This document shows positions 1 to 11,786 of a DNA stretch of 64,000 nucleotides, piece by piece. The stretch covers positions 62,001 through 126,000 of the forward strand of contig JALNQF010000044.1 in the NCBI GenBank assembly GCA_028456385.1, in the 5' to 3' direction. The notes beneath the pieces were generated by a model. The model did no database searches and was not told the DNA's origin. It saw only the letters and a list, made by a program, of their open reading frames with translations. The number at the start of each line of letters is the position of its first letter. Position 1 is the stretch's first letter. This DNA comes from Ophiosphaerella korrae. Taxonomy: Eukaryota; Ascomycota; Dothideomycetes; Pleosporales; Phaeosphaeriaceae. Position numbers and translations under genes: made by a program.

Positions 1-639
1 ATAAAATATAAAATAATCGTTTACTGGCTCACAGGGTACAGCTCTATTATGTAACGGACCAGTCGCAAAGAGAAGCCAATAAAGTCACCAGCAAATGGGC
101 AAAGCCCAGGATGCTAGAATCTATCAAGATGATAGAAGATGATGAGATATCGCGGCTCCGAGTGGGTTGAGAGGGATAACTTAGGATCGAGCTCAAGCGC
201 AAGTAGTTCGGCATGATAGCAGCGTGGTGTGAACTTCTACGAACTATTGACTTGTGGGCAGACGTGGGGACCAGGGCGAACCAAATTGGTCATATGCTTA
301 GTGATGGATAAGAGCGGGGAGGCTCGTTGGCATTGGTGGAACCTATGTGGAGGTCCCCGCTTCCACTTCACAGGCACAAATGGTATTCAACAATCACTGA
401 TCAATTTGTACAGAGTGCAAAGAAGGGCTAACATATATTTAGCACACTATTTAGCATGAAGAATGTTAGAGAAAAAAAACAGGCCGTCAAGGCATAATTC
501 CCTTACTGAGCAGTAAAAACTACCTTCCCAAATACATGTAGTCATGCGTGCCAAAGTGCAATCCGTTTCCCATATGTCCGACCCAGCTTAGCCTGTGAAA
601 CACCTGAACGCCTTCCAATTGATGAAGGTTGCGGTAAGC
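1..639. other. No gene recognised, downstream of pacC
   Basis: This stretch follows the pacC stop codon and should contain that gene's 3' UTR. The only open frames are short and resemble no family I know. I see no RNA gene or repeat. Confidence 0.5.
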
Positions 640-2537
640 CTACTCTCGACCTTCTTGGACAGCACGAAGAACTGGATACAAATTGTGTGCATCATCGTCA
701 CTCATTCGAGATGGCTTCAAATCACTATCCTCGTCATCCTCGGAGTTATAGTCGTGTGCCTCAAGCCTCTCCTTCAGGTACGCTCGAAGGCGCTCAATCA
801 CACGAATATTCTCAACCCAAGACTGCTGAGACGAGTCACCAGTCTCAGTCGGAGCTTCTGAGCATATACTCGGGGAGCGTAGCGCAGGGTCAACTTTCGG
901 TGAGTGAATAGCAAGCTGATTGACGTTGTGGTGTAAACTATCGTGCTCAGAGTCGCGAGTGTCTTTGGGAGAGGATCCATTGCTTGAAGTATCCATGTTT
1001 TCACTATCGTGGCGATCTGGAGCAGCCTTCTGTAGAAGGTTTCCGGAAAATCTTCGGCGACCGTCAGCATCAAATGCTGGCGCGAGTCCAGAAGAGGGAG
1101 CCGCAGCTGACATGTCAGACATGGCGCTGACCGAGGGTAGAGTAGGATACATGCTGCTAATGGATGACCTAGCAGTGGGGGAGAGAGTGCTGGCGGCATG
1201 CCCGGGCGAGTGCTGAGAGCCGTACGACATGACGCTTGATGCTGGTGTGAGAGCTGGAGTGTCGATGCTAGAAGATCCGATTGCAGTGGCGTGGGATGAC
1301 TGAGAGTGGCTTGATGAGAGGCCAGGAGGTGAGTGACTCGAGCGATAGCCCGCACCAGTATGGACGTAATGAGCACCAGGTTGGTGAACACCCGCGGCTG
1401 CGGCGTGGTTGGGATTCTCATAGACAGTGCTTTGAAGCTGTTCCAAAAACTGGTCAATGTTGAGAAGGTCGCTTTTGGTCCTCAGGTTGGGGAGTGGCAG
1501 CGAATATGGATGATGCATTGGCGGATGAGTTGCTTGAGCGACCATGGTGCCGCCATGGCCGTACTCACCCATGCCACCGCTAGAGTAGCCGCCAGCGCCA
1601 CCAAGGACTGGGAGTTGGACTCCTTGGAGACCCATCAGTCTTTGACCAACGTCATAGTAGGTACTAGGGTCAATGGAACGACGTTTAGCATCACCGAAGA
1701 ACTCATTCAAAGCGTCATAGGCTGCACGCTTTCGAATTTCGTAGTCGTTGTTCAACTGTTGAGTCGGATTGACAGCATAGTAGACGGGACCATAGGCAGA
1801 GTTCTGCGGGGGGCCTCCATAAAATCCAGCAGGTGCACCTCCGGGGTGTTGCTGGCCATATGCGGCATTTGGGCCAAGAGCACCATCTGGATACTGGTAT
1901 CCACTCGCTGTAGCGGCAAGCGCCTGCAAGTCAGCGACCACTGTAGTATGCCAGTTAGAATTGAAAGGAAAGAAAGGATAAGACGATGGACTTACGTTTG
2001 CCGTTTTGGCCAGGATAACCGCCCGCGCCGTGTGGACCGCCACGATTGGGTTCGGGAGAGCGAAGCAAAACAGAATCATCAGCGTGAGTCTTGACGTGCT
2101 TCTTGAGATCCTGTGGACGCTTAAAAGCCTTGCCACAGAAGTCGCATTTGTGCGGCTTCAACGGGACATGGACACGGATATGAGAAGTGATGTGGTCTCG
2201 CTTGACGGTAGTGGTGCGGCAATTACCCCACTGGCAAGTCAAGTTCAAATTGTTAGTGCTCTTACGGCCAACATGGCGCTCACAAACGTGATCCTACTCC
2301 TGATCAGCTACGCATGGACACAGCAAGAATGGACGCAATGCATCGACTTACGTAGAGTTGCTCGGCAGAGGGCAGTCGTTCGCCGCAGCTTTGCCACTGG
2401 CAAGTAAGCGAATCGGCAGAAGAGTTGGTGACAGAAGCAGGCGTTGCAGCACTCTGTTGCGGAGTACCTTGAGGTTGTTGTTGGGGGGTTGATGCAGCAG
2501 CGACAGCCGCTTGCGCTGCGGCCTGTTCAGCGCTCAT
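640..2537 (-). CDS. pacC: pH-response transcription factor PacC/RIM101
   Basis: This is the C2H2 zinc-finger regulator that activates alkaline-expressed genes and represses acid-expressed genes after proteolytic activation through the Pal/Rim pathway. Exons read 2537-2352, 2293-1996 and 1940-640 and encode 594 residues; both introns have GTAAGT donors. The exon 1-2 join reads [15 protein letters not shown], the family's first-finger pattern. Finger 2 starts LTCQWGNC and finger 3 reads [17 protein letters not shown]. After the fingers comes a Gly/Tyr/Pro-rich stretch, a Ser/Thr-rich middle and an acidic C-terminus with LYPVLRAVQ, as in full-length PacC. Length is close to the usual 600-680 residues. 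The start at 2537 gives an Ala/Gln-rich N-terminus typical of the family. The assignment is firm; the exact splice sites are inferred from frame and family fit. Confidence 0.95.
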
Positions 2538-2551
2538 GGTCAATAGAGGCT

Positions 2552-3045
2552 CTTGGCAGTGGGTGAAGTGAGTCAAGTCCAACGGCCGTCGGTCGCGCAA
2601 ACACTCAAGCTATGCGCAGCGCAGTGAATAATGGGGAATGGGCCTGTAGGGTGGAAAAGCGCGTGCTTGGGTCGTAATAAGAAGTCGAAGAGGATGCCCA
2701 GCAATGAGAAGGGGGACGGAGGGGAAATATGAGCGCGGAATTCTGGGCAGCAGCCGCATGCGCACGCCTTGAGCGGCAAGTGCGACTGGGCCTACTAGCA
2801 CGCTTCTGGGCCAGGCGCTGCACTAGACGCTTGGCGGCAGCTTGGCGTGATGCAGCCATCCCCAGACGGACCGCAACGACACCGCACGCGCCCATGGGGG
2901 CTTAGGACGACAAGACGGGCTGCGCAGTGGACAGCACCCAAAGCCTTCGCCTTGCGACACCACGAGCCCTAGTCGTTATGCTGTGCATCATCTCTCGCTA
3001 TGGCCTTGTCTTTGTTGTGGCACGCAGCCGTCTGGCCATGCCAGG
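2552..3045 (-). promoter_or_regulatory. pacC upstream region with three GCCARG motifs
   Basis: The PacC binding core GCCARG occurs at 2552-2557 (GCCAAG on the minus strand, 15 bp before the pacC ATG), 2810-2815 (GCCAGG, plus strand) and 3040-3045 (GCCAGG, plus strand). Autoregulation of pacC is known in Aspergillus. About one such hexamer would be expected by chance in this length, so the enrichment is modest and function is inference. Confidence 0.35.
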
Positions 3046-6000
3046 GATCTGCAGCCCAACCCGAGACTTGCCGAGACACGAGGCAGCGGAAATTCTTGTC
3101 CGGTCTTTGCCCAGTTTTCTATACTTACGCAAGAACAGCTCCTTCGCGGCAAACAGCCTGTTCTAGCAACCTAATCACGTGAGATTGTCCGCACCATCTC
3201 TTCTCCAACTCGTTACCAAATCTTCAGCATCGGCAACTCGGGTCACATTGTGTAACACAGCGTAATAACTCCTCTCTAGCTACGGCTGATTATGCCGTTG
3301 CTTCACTGCAGTAAGCTACCCGGCTTTATCTTCTAATCACCAGCTCATAGTTTACAACATGACGCCGTCCACAGTATGTGACTTCACTTGGATCACAACA
3401 AAGACGCCTTACACCCCCAACTCCTCGTTCGCGTCTTTATTACAGGGTAGGCCTTCAAAAACAGTGATAGGTCCGGTTGAATCGCCATCCTTTTGCCTCG
3501 TGGCTCTTCCCCAGAGCGGAGTTTCCACACACTCTTGGGGCCAAGGGTTCCCGCGAAATTCGCCAAGTGGCCAAGAGGTTTGAGGCTTTTAACAAGGAGG
3601 CTGTGCAAGCTCATTCTTATATATGGAGTGGGCATGGGCAAGGTCGGTTGTCTCGTTCGGCAACCGTAACAAGTTGCTCTTCGGTTTCGCCTCCTTCATT
3701 TCTGTATCAATCGCCCGTTTAGGATCAAAGAACGTAGGTATCCAGCTCAACCTCGGCGTGAACGCGACCCCGCGAACCCACTTGAATCCTGGAGATGACT
3801 GTCCTGATATCATACGATCCATTACGCATGTTAGTTTTCTAAAAAATCTGTTCGCAGTCCTGTGGCTCTGGTGTTAGTGGTATGTTGCCGCCACTTTAAC
3901 TCAGGGGTCAGTTGCGGGGTCTTCGCTGCATTGCCAAGGCGAAGCCATATATCGCAAAGTACGTCCGCAATAACACCCTTTCTGCGACCACACAGAAACC
4001 GTTTGCGCCATTTGGCATGTTTCAACATGATCACCAGCGCGCTTTCACAGGCTCCAGGTTTTCACTCCACCAGGTTCGTTCGAGCAACAGATCCCCCTCG
4101 AGGAAATGCATAGGTATTATCGTTATGAATCCGCTGCACCGCCACTGCGTAATGACGCAAGCCTTGAAGCATGCGTGCGGAGCCTTGGTGTATGGGAAGC
4201 ACAGGAGCACGAGTGCTCAGCGTCAGTGCCAATATTTTCCAACCCGACGTTCCGCGTATCCAAGACTTGAGTCCAAGAGCGGAACTCTATGCCCCGTTTG
4301 CCAAGGACAACTCGCATTCAGTGGATCACTCGCCGTGTACATGTACAGGTACCTACTCTGAGCAGCTCGCCTATGAGTACAGGCTGACCTACCTAACTGG
4401 AACCAAAGTAAACCCCCCTTAAGTTCAGGTTCCCTCTGCCCCTATCACATTCAGGACAAATGAGACCCCCTGCTCATACTTCACCCCAACAATATTTTTG
4501 CAGCTCTAGCATTCGTCTCCTGTGATGATTTGATAATCACTGTCGTATACTTTGTTGATATTGAACAACCCGGGTCATATCACCATCGATAGAATTGACA
4601 TCACCGGGCGTGCGACGAACGTTCTTTGTGAGACCCAAGACAATCCGCTCCGCGCCAGGCTCGTACAGGCCCCTTTCATTCAATACCAAGAGTATCCCAC
4701 AATCTAATCAGGAGGCGCATGCCAACTAATAACGCCATGACGAAGGAGGCTTATTTATCCACGCCAGTATTCGATCGGTCCATGAGTTTCTGCATCTAGC
4801 CTAACCTGACTCCTTCACCTAATCGTTTCTGTGCGCTTCGGGGTGAGAGACGCAATATGTAAATCTTACCTTATAACATCTAGCCCCCCTAATACCGAGG
4901 TATCGATTGCTTGTAGGCGCCGTGTCTACTCTCGATTTAAGGAGCATTTCTAGTTCTTTGTGTTGGTCGCTTTCAGGAGTGGCCAGCGTTTTCACTTCTC
5001 ATATCATTCAAGGGTCCGAGGCGATGAGTTGTCTTCAACAACATCTCATCAGTTGCCGAATACATAAGCTTGTTCGTCCTTCGGCCTGTCAAGCGAAAAA
5101 GACTCATCAAGGTGATGGCTCGGGACAAATCAAGCTTTTTCACGTATCTGACAAATGAATTTGAGAGCACTGTCTGAGGATTTCAACAGTGACCAATGTC
5201 TATTGAGCAAACTAGTTTATAGGTACACAGTATGACTTATTTCCTGACTAAGAATGAATTACTGCCTCTAGCTTTGAAATAACTCGTTATAGTATGGAGA
5301 AAATATCTAAGTGCTAAGATTGATGACGCATGAAAGCGCTGAACTCGCGTATCAACTTGTTATTGGAGATGGCCGTAGTTTTAGAAGCTGGCCTGGGGAG
5401 GGTGAAGGACAATAAGCGTTGCCAATATATTAAGTACCTCGAAGGAAGTACGAGGTACAATCTGGTATCCACGGTATATATACCTAAGCCTGGGACCATA
5501 ACAGGTGCCACGATTCGGGCATCCTTTCAAGGCCAGGCTCCAAAACTAAGAGGTAATAACATGGGTGGTAATACTACAACGGGCTTTGTTTCGGTATGCC
5601 CTACATCTATGCATATAGGGAGACCAGTTGGAATTACAGGAAGTCACGTTCCACGATGCTGCAGCCTTATATTCTTATCAAAATGTTTAGCAATAAGTAG
5701 GCTATGACATAGCACCCAACTATAAGCTTTTTTTTTTAACATAATTGCTTACTCCCTATATTTATGCTACTGCGATTGATATGGAAGTTGATAATGCTGA
5801 AGACTTGGTAAAAAGTTAAACCTTCATGTATATGCGTTAGAAAGTACAAGGCTGTTCAAAAAGCTTATGATAAATATATTGTTATAAAAACCGTCACAAC
5901 CGGAGGTGGTCTCATTCTATCAAGTAGTCGGGCTGCCGCCTATTAGCAATTGATTCGAGTTTCCACAATGAAAACGAGAGGAAGAGGCCTAAAAAAAAAA

Positions 6001-6085
6001 TCTTTCGGAACATCTGTTACCATGCGACGAACTTCTTAGATTCTACGATCCTTTGTCTACGAACCTCATAGATCTATATCACATC
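3046..6085. other. Gene-poor stretch, no gene recognised
   Basis: About 3 kb in which every open frame is short and none resembles a known family. Between 3359 and 4361 several frames of 60-150 codons overlap on both strands without a splice chain I can support, so a decayed or lineage-specific gene is possible. The DNA becomes clearly AT-rich from about 5700 to 6000. I see no terminal repeats or transposase motifs. Confidence 0.45.
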
Positions 6086-7156
6086 CTAATGACCCCTTCC
6101 CTTCGCTGCCTCTCTTAGCACATCTGCAACCGCATAGTATGCAGGCTTTCTTTCGAAATTCTCCCTCCAAAGGGTCGCATCGCCGTTCCCAGGAAATGCC
6201 TCAGGAACCCAACTCACGGGATCCCAGAAATCCCACACTGTGACGCCAACACACATCTTTTCGTCCACACACGCCCGTGTCGCATTCGCATATACGACTG
6301 CTTGCGTTGCTTCCGTCGATGCATTGCCAGGCAATGCAAGTCTCACATCGAGCTCAGTTAACGCCGTCTCAAGGCCAAGCGATGTGTATAATTGCTGAGC
6401 AGCGCGCACATCTGTGTATGTCGGCGCGCGACCGACAGTGAAATGTGCTTGTAGGCCGACACCATCGATTGGAACCCTGCGTCTTTGGAAGTCCTTGACT
6501 AGAGTTTGGACAGCGAGGGACTTGTTATTCACACGCTCGATGCCGTAGTCATTGTAGTACAACTTAGTTCCAGGAGATGTGTATTTGCGCGCAAATTCAA
6601 AAGCATGCTCTATATACTCGGGACCAATGGTGTTTAGCCACAGGTCTTTGCGATACGTGCCGTCATCGTTGAAGGCTTCGTTCACTACGTCCCAGGCGTA
6701 GCAGTCCCCCCAGTAGTACTCAGCTTCATTTTTGATATGATTTTCGAGGACGCCAAGGAGTTCGGTTTTGGTCCAGTTACCGCGGGTAAGCCAGTTAGGG
6801 AGCTGGTTGTGCCAGAGGAAAGTGTGGCAACGGCGCATTTGTCCTGCAGCTTTGCTGGGGTCAACGATTTGGTCGCCCAGTGTGTAGTTGAAGACGTTGC
6901 GCTCAGGCTCGATGTGCACCCATTTTTGGCCGTTGGACGCTGTGACTTGGTTGAATTCAGATCTGTTAAAAGCAATATTGGTGTACCGGGTGTCATTTAG
7001 GACAACATTGTCAATTGCAGTACCAAAATACACTCCAGCTTTTTTTGCGAGGTCTCCAAGGCCAGGGGCAGGCTTCGGCTTCGGCTTCCCATACTCTTGT
7101 GGAGTTGAAGAGGCAACAATAAGGGGTAGAAGGGTGAGGGCGAATGTAGCCTTCAT
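6086..7156 (-). CDS. Secreted GH10 endo-beta-1,4-xylanase
   Basis: This is an intronless 356-residue glycoside hydrolase family 10 enzyme that cleaves xylan backbones outside the cell. The N-terminus is a signal peptide (hydrophobic run TLLPLIVASS), followed by a Lys/Pro-rich linker with GKPKPKPAPG. Family motifs in order are WHNQLP near 115-120, WDVVNEAF with the acid/base Glu at about 160, YYNDYG near 200, GVGLQAHF near 235, TELDVR with the nucleophile Glu at about 269, and a C-terminal VWDFWDPVSW segment. Catalytic residues are intact. There is no carbohydrate-binding module. Several N-x-S/T sites suggest N-glycosylation. A TATA-like element lies at 7213-7221, about 60 bp upstream of the start. 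Confidence 0.95.
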   Translation of the reverse strand: MKATFALTLLPLIVASSTPQEYGKPKPKPAPGLGDLAKKAGVYFGTAIDNVVLNDTRYTNIAFNRSEFNQVTASNGQKWVHIEPERNVFNYTLGDQIVDPSKAAGQMRRCHTFLWHNQLPNWLTRGNWTKTELLGVLENHIKNEAEYYWGDCYAWDVVNEAFNDDGTYRKDLWLNTIGPEYIEHAFEFARKYTSPGTKLYYNDYGIERVNNKSLAVQTLVKDFQRRRVPIDGVGLQAHFTVGRAPTYTDVRAAQQLYTSLGLETALTELDVRLALPGNASTEATQAVVYANATRACVDEKMCVGVTVWDFWDPVSWVPEAFPGNGDATLWRENFERKPAYYAVADVLREAAKGRGH

Positions 7157-7463
7157 TCCGGTGATGTTTCAATACAAGATCATGTAGTCGATGTTGGTCT
7201 CGAAGCTCGAAGATATATATTTATCTTCCCTCTAGAAGCTTACAGCCCAGAACATGGACCTGAATTTGATTGCTTCTAAGCCGGCTTGGGACCGCTAGAG
7301 TTACCAAATCAGCCGATACTTTGTGCAGAGGTTGCCTTTGCGTCTATGTGAGGGATCAAGCTAGATTTATAGTGATAGCGATCATCACGGTTAAATCTAT
7401 TTGCACCTGTAGCCAGGCAGTGATAAGCGGATACGAGCTTCTAAGTTGACTACCATAATTGAA

Positions 7464-7767
7464 CCGGGGTAATAAAAGACCCCAAGCCCGCAAGTGACGC
7501 CACAAAGACCAAGTGTATTAGTTTGAGGATGCAACCCACTGCGGATGTAGTGGCTTCATGTCTCTGTAACTCGAGAAAGTTGTTTGATTGTTTTCTTGGT
7601 GGTTGGCTGGAAATATGCTCAGTTTTTTCAATTAGTTCGACAATACCTCCCGGAAACCCTTCTTTTGTGTTGAGGTTATTGTTTACGTTGGTGGCAAGGT
7701 GATTACGCGATGAACATCCTCGGCATCTTTAGCTGCAGGTACGGTGTTAAAGCAAGAATAGGCTAAA
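7464..7767. promoter_or_regulatory. XlnR/Xyr1-like and CreA-like sites upstream of the xylanase
   Basis: GGCTAAA at 7761-7767 matches the xylanase activator XlnR/Xyr1 consensus. CCGGGG at 7464-7469 matches the CreA carbon-repression consensus SYGGRG. Both lie upstream of the minus-strand xylanase, about 600 and 310 bp from its start. Single short motifs are weak evidence, but their position fits a xylan-induced, glucose-repressed gene. Confidence 0.4.
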
Positions 7768-7906
7768 TAGATATCCTTCCGGAAGACATCCACCATCATT
7801 ATCTACTGTTCAAGGCCTGCAGACATTGTTATCGTTGTGGAGTTGATTGTGCGGGCTATAAACGCTGGAGTCATCGTCACATGAGGATCAAATCGTGCGC
7901 TTGCAT

Positions 7907-9283
7907 CTATTCTATGCCAAGAAAGACGCCGTCTCTTTCGAAGTGCTCGCGAGATATCTTGGGCATCGGACTAATTGCGTCTGCTTTCTTCATCGCACTT
8001 TCGATGCTCCCCCAAAAACTTGCTAGATCCACACCTCTTGGGATTCTGCAGCCGCCTTCACCTTCGGGTAACTTGGTCACTTTCGTTCGGCCAAGCTGTC
8101 CAACGTCGGCCTGGTTGGGAGTGTGAACTCCCTCAGTAACTATATCGACGCGAAATCGTTCGCCACCGTGGTCGTCGAATATCTCAGGGTAGATGGCAGC
8201 GGAGACGGCGAGAGGGTCGTGCAACGGTGGTCCCTCGGTTATGGAGAAGACTTCAGCATACGTGCCCGCAAAAAAGGACATGATCTGTGTGAACAAAGCT
8301 CGAAGTGGAGAAGGGGTGTCATCTGGTTTGCCCGTTCCATACAATTGCGTATGGCGAACCGCCTTGGTCCCAAGAACCTGATGGCTCAGATCGAGCGGGA
8401 TCAATGTTGTTTTGGACTTGAGGACTGGGTGTGAAAAGATAAAGTGTGATGCTTCCGGGTCGCACTGGAGCAGTTAGTCCGGTTGCTAAGAAGCCCGTAT
8501 TTGATATACACACGTATATCTGCACTCCTGTTAGTATGTGATATCGTCTTGCACACAGACTCACTCACATTGAACTCGGCATAGGCAGTCCAGTTCCCAA
8601 AGCGCTCACCCTCGCCTTTGACTCTGCCCATGGGTGCATTTGTGAAGCCACCACCGACTGCTCCACCCATCATAGACAAGCCTTTGAGGTGGCCAGCCAG
8701 GTCTGGGTACTTCTGGAACACCAAGCCAACATTGGTCAGAGTGCCTGTCGAAACTAGCCATGCCGTGTTCGGAGGGGTAGCAATAAGTGCATTGTACATG
8801 GCATCCAGGTAGTTGACATCGGTTGCTGCTGGCTCGATGGGTTGTGGGAGCAGCGTGACTCCGTCTAGTCCAGACTCGCCTGCCCAGATCAACCAATTGT
8901 TCATGTATGTGTGGATGATGGAGTACCATGAATGTCGGCGGCATGGACAGCATCGCGTACAATGGGCTTTGCCGCGCCCGAGTAGACTTTTATATCGCGC
9001 TTGCCAATGGCCTCTAGGATCGCTCTAGTATTGAAGGTCGTCTGGTCAAGCGCAGCATTGCCGTGGACGGTAGTGACGCCTAGCAGCCGGACGCGCGGGT
9101 CGTGAGCGCTGAGGAGGAGAGCGTAGGCATCCTATACAGATCAACTGCCAGTCGTGAGAAGGGAGCGAATGGTCAGTAGTGGCCTACATCATGCCCAGTA
9201 TCCTTCGGCTGTCAGTACGCGTGGGAGGGTGGTGCGAGCAGTGTACGAACACAATCGAGCCAAAGGGGAATCTGAGAAGCCAT
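7907..9283 (-). CDS. Inosine-uridine preferring nucleoside hydrolase
   Basis: This enzyme hydrolyses the N-glycosidic bond of ribonucleosides in nucleoside salvage. I read six exons: 9283-9251, 9202-9188, 9131-8927, 8879-8569, 8519-8514 and 8464-7907, giving 375 residues. The calcium-binding N-terminal motif LDCDTGHDDAYALLL is split over three exons. Later motifs are DIHGESGLDG, the SMMGGAV segment, AEFNIYCDPEAS and a C-terminal HDPLAV containing the conserved His-Asp. Exon 5 is only 6 nt and supplies Ile-Tyr of the AEFNIYCDPEA motif. The 15-nt exon 2 supplies Asp-Thr-Gly-His-Asp. All introns are 47-56 bp with GT-AG ends. There is no signal peptide, so it is probably cytosolic. The family call is firm; the microexons are inferred. 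Confidence 0.9.
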
Positions 9284-9840
9284 GCTTGATCAATATTGGG
9301 TTCTCTATAACGCCTAACAGGAGGCAGGTAATGTACTACTACGTATGTGTGCGGAGACTGGCTATGTATTGACATGCAGGTCTACATGCAGCGGGGCAGC
9401 GCGGGCCTGGCGCTCGGTAGCGAGCGCCTGGTTTTCATTCTTTCAATAGACGCATCGCTATTGATATCTGCCTTGCATAGCCCTCGCCCCTTCAATCGTG
9501 TCTTATTATGCGCACACACTACCCGCCTAGGCGAAGCAACCTGGAATGGTTCCCCAATGCCTCGATGAGCACATTTTGATAGGCTTACGTGGTTGCCCTA
9601 TGCGTCAGCACCGTAGTCTCGCCGCTCCATGAAGTCCGGATAGCGCAGCTTTGCCCTCATGCACAACCTCAACCTTAATCGTTGAGGACACATTTCGTTC
9701 TGATTACTCCATGCTGGTGCGATAACCGTGGATAGAGTTTCCCCTCTTTCTTATTATTCCGACTAGGAACTCGCAATACTCACGACGCATCGTTCTGCTG
9801 CGACGCGTTCATAGTCATACCGAGGCAATTTACGCCTAAC
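9284..9840. promoter_or_regulatory. Shared intergenic region between divergent genes
   Basis: This region separates the divergently transcribed nucleoside hydrolase (minus) and metalloreductase (plus), so it must hold both promoters. I recognise no specific site. Confidence 0.4.
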
Positions 9841-11786
9841 ATGCATCATGTGCGGCGGCATGGAGGCCACAATGAGGTCAAGACTGACCAATACTGGGCT
9901 TTTGGATACTACTTCGAAAATCTTGATGACAAGCAAAAGCATCAAAGAAGAGAATATCTTGACTGGTATGGATTCGTTGCGCAGTGGTCTGTGTTGGTAT
10001 TCTTCGTGCTCTTCCAAACATCTTTCTTCGTGGACTGGGTGGTAAAGAGTGGTTTGAATTATGAGCAGCCAAAATCACCGTCGTTTACTAAAGGGCCCCA
10101 AGGGAGGCGGGGCTGGCTGAGAAAATTACAAAGCATTTCGACCAGAATGAAGTGGTGGATGAGCAAGAGCATGATTGAGGGATGGAACTGGGGTACCAGG
10201 GGAGAGTGGATCGGTGCGAGTGTGTGGATGATATGGCTGCTGTATCTTTGTATTGCAAATACTGGGAATGGTAAGGTTACCACGCGTTGGCAAACGCCAT
10301 GTTAACATCCCTAGACTATCTACATCTTACGAAACGATTTGGGCAAATTGGCGCATCGCAACTGCCAGTCCACTACCTCTTGGCAATGAGAGCTCCATAT
10401 TCGCCAGTACAATGGCTTACACGATGTTCCCACGAGCAGCTGAAGGCCTCGCATCAGATCCTGGGTCGCATCATCTTCTTTCTCATCCTACTGCATGGAT
10501 CTTTTTACTTCAACTTCTTCATTCTCTCAGGCTTTCTCTCAAAGCGCATCAAGGAGTGGGACGTCATATGGGGCCTTGTCAGCATCATCCTATTTTCCAC
10601 GATTAGCACAACAGCACTGGCTTTCGTGAGGAGAAGAAGCTACCGCGTCTTCTACATCTTTCACATTGCCATCGCAAACTTCATCATTTTGCCATTATGG
10701 CTGCACGTGTCGCACATCCGTATCTTCGTCTACGAGATAATTGCAGTAGAAGCACTTCATCTCATATTCCGTGCGATGCGTCTCAAGTTGTATCAAGGTA
10801 CCATCAGGCTCCTTCCCGGTACCAATCTGATTCAAATACGCGTACCTTTACCGACGGAGAGCTCGGCATTGAAGTGGAAGCCAGGCCAACATGTGTACCT
10901 CAGCAGACCCCGGGGCAAAGCAACAGTACCTACGTTCTACCAGCAGTGGTTGATGACGAACAAAACAAATCCTTTTACCATAGCATCTATTCCAGCCAAA
11001 GACAAGGAGTTGTTATTAGTTGCTCGAACCCTGAATGGCAACACGAAATATCTCGCAAGCCTGGCGCGCTCACTTGCCCAAGGAGGCAGTGGTGTACCGA
11101 TGTTGCCAACAGCTGGGGGGGACATTCCAATTCTGCCTATTGCCCTAGAAGGACCCTACGGTGCATCGACACGATTGCCAGATCTATCAGACTACGACAA
11201 AATACTTTTAGTAGCAGGTGGAGTTGGCGCAACTTTCATCATGCCCGTGTATCGAAGTTTACTAGGACTCGACGACCTGACCCCTGCCGGTACACAGATT
11301 CGATGTATATGGGCTGTTCAAAAACTGGCTGAGACGCAGTGGGCTTTCCCTCCTTTCGTGTCTTCCGAAGACCACCGTGAGGACAATACAGAGGCAGCAA
11401 CGAATGGCAATAGCTTGTTAGGCAACCCTAACTCAGTCGAAGTCTATGTTACACGGCCTTTGGGGCCGAGTCTGCAGGCTAACTCAACTGCTTCTGGTAT
11501 ATTCGCCGTAGACCCGGATGATGACGGAGAGGCCATTGAAATGGCAGAGAACGAGCAGTTGTTGAGTATGGAAGAGCAGATGGACAAACCTCAGAAAGGC
11601 ATGACGATCAAGAGCGGCCGACCAAAGTTGGATGTTATTGTAGATGAGGTGTTTAGCAAGGGCATGAGGACGGCAGTCATTTGTTGTGGGCCAAAGGGGC
11701 TTACGGAAGATTTGAAGAAAAACGTAGAGGGCTGGGTCAAGAAAGGGCATGAAGTGTTCTGGTATGACGAGACGTTTGGATGGTAG
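9841..11786 (+). CDS. FRE-type ferric/cupric reductase, transmembrane
   Basis: This is a membrane flavocytochrome that moves electrons from NADPH through FAD and haem to extracellular ferric or cupric ions for high-affinity metal uptake. Exons 9841-10270 and 10315-11786 encode 633 residues. The membrane part has several hydrophobic segments (for example SVLVFFVLF and ASVWMIWLLYL), then a ferric-reductase core with haem-ligand-type histidines around LLHGSFYF and YIFHIAIAN. The FAD domain has KPGQHVYL and a variant NPFTIAS motif in which Asn replaces the usual His. NADPH-binding elements are EGPYGAS, LLVAGGVGATF and a C-terminal VICCGPKG. The terminus DETFGW is typical of filamentous-fungal metalloreductases. 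It is not a NOX: EF hands are absent. Metal specificity cannot be read from sequence. Confidence 0.88.
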
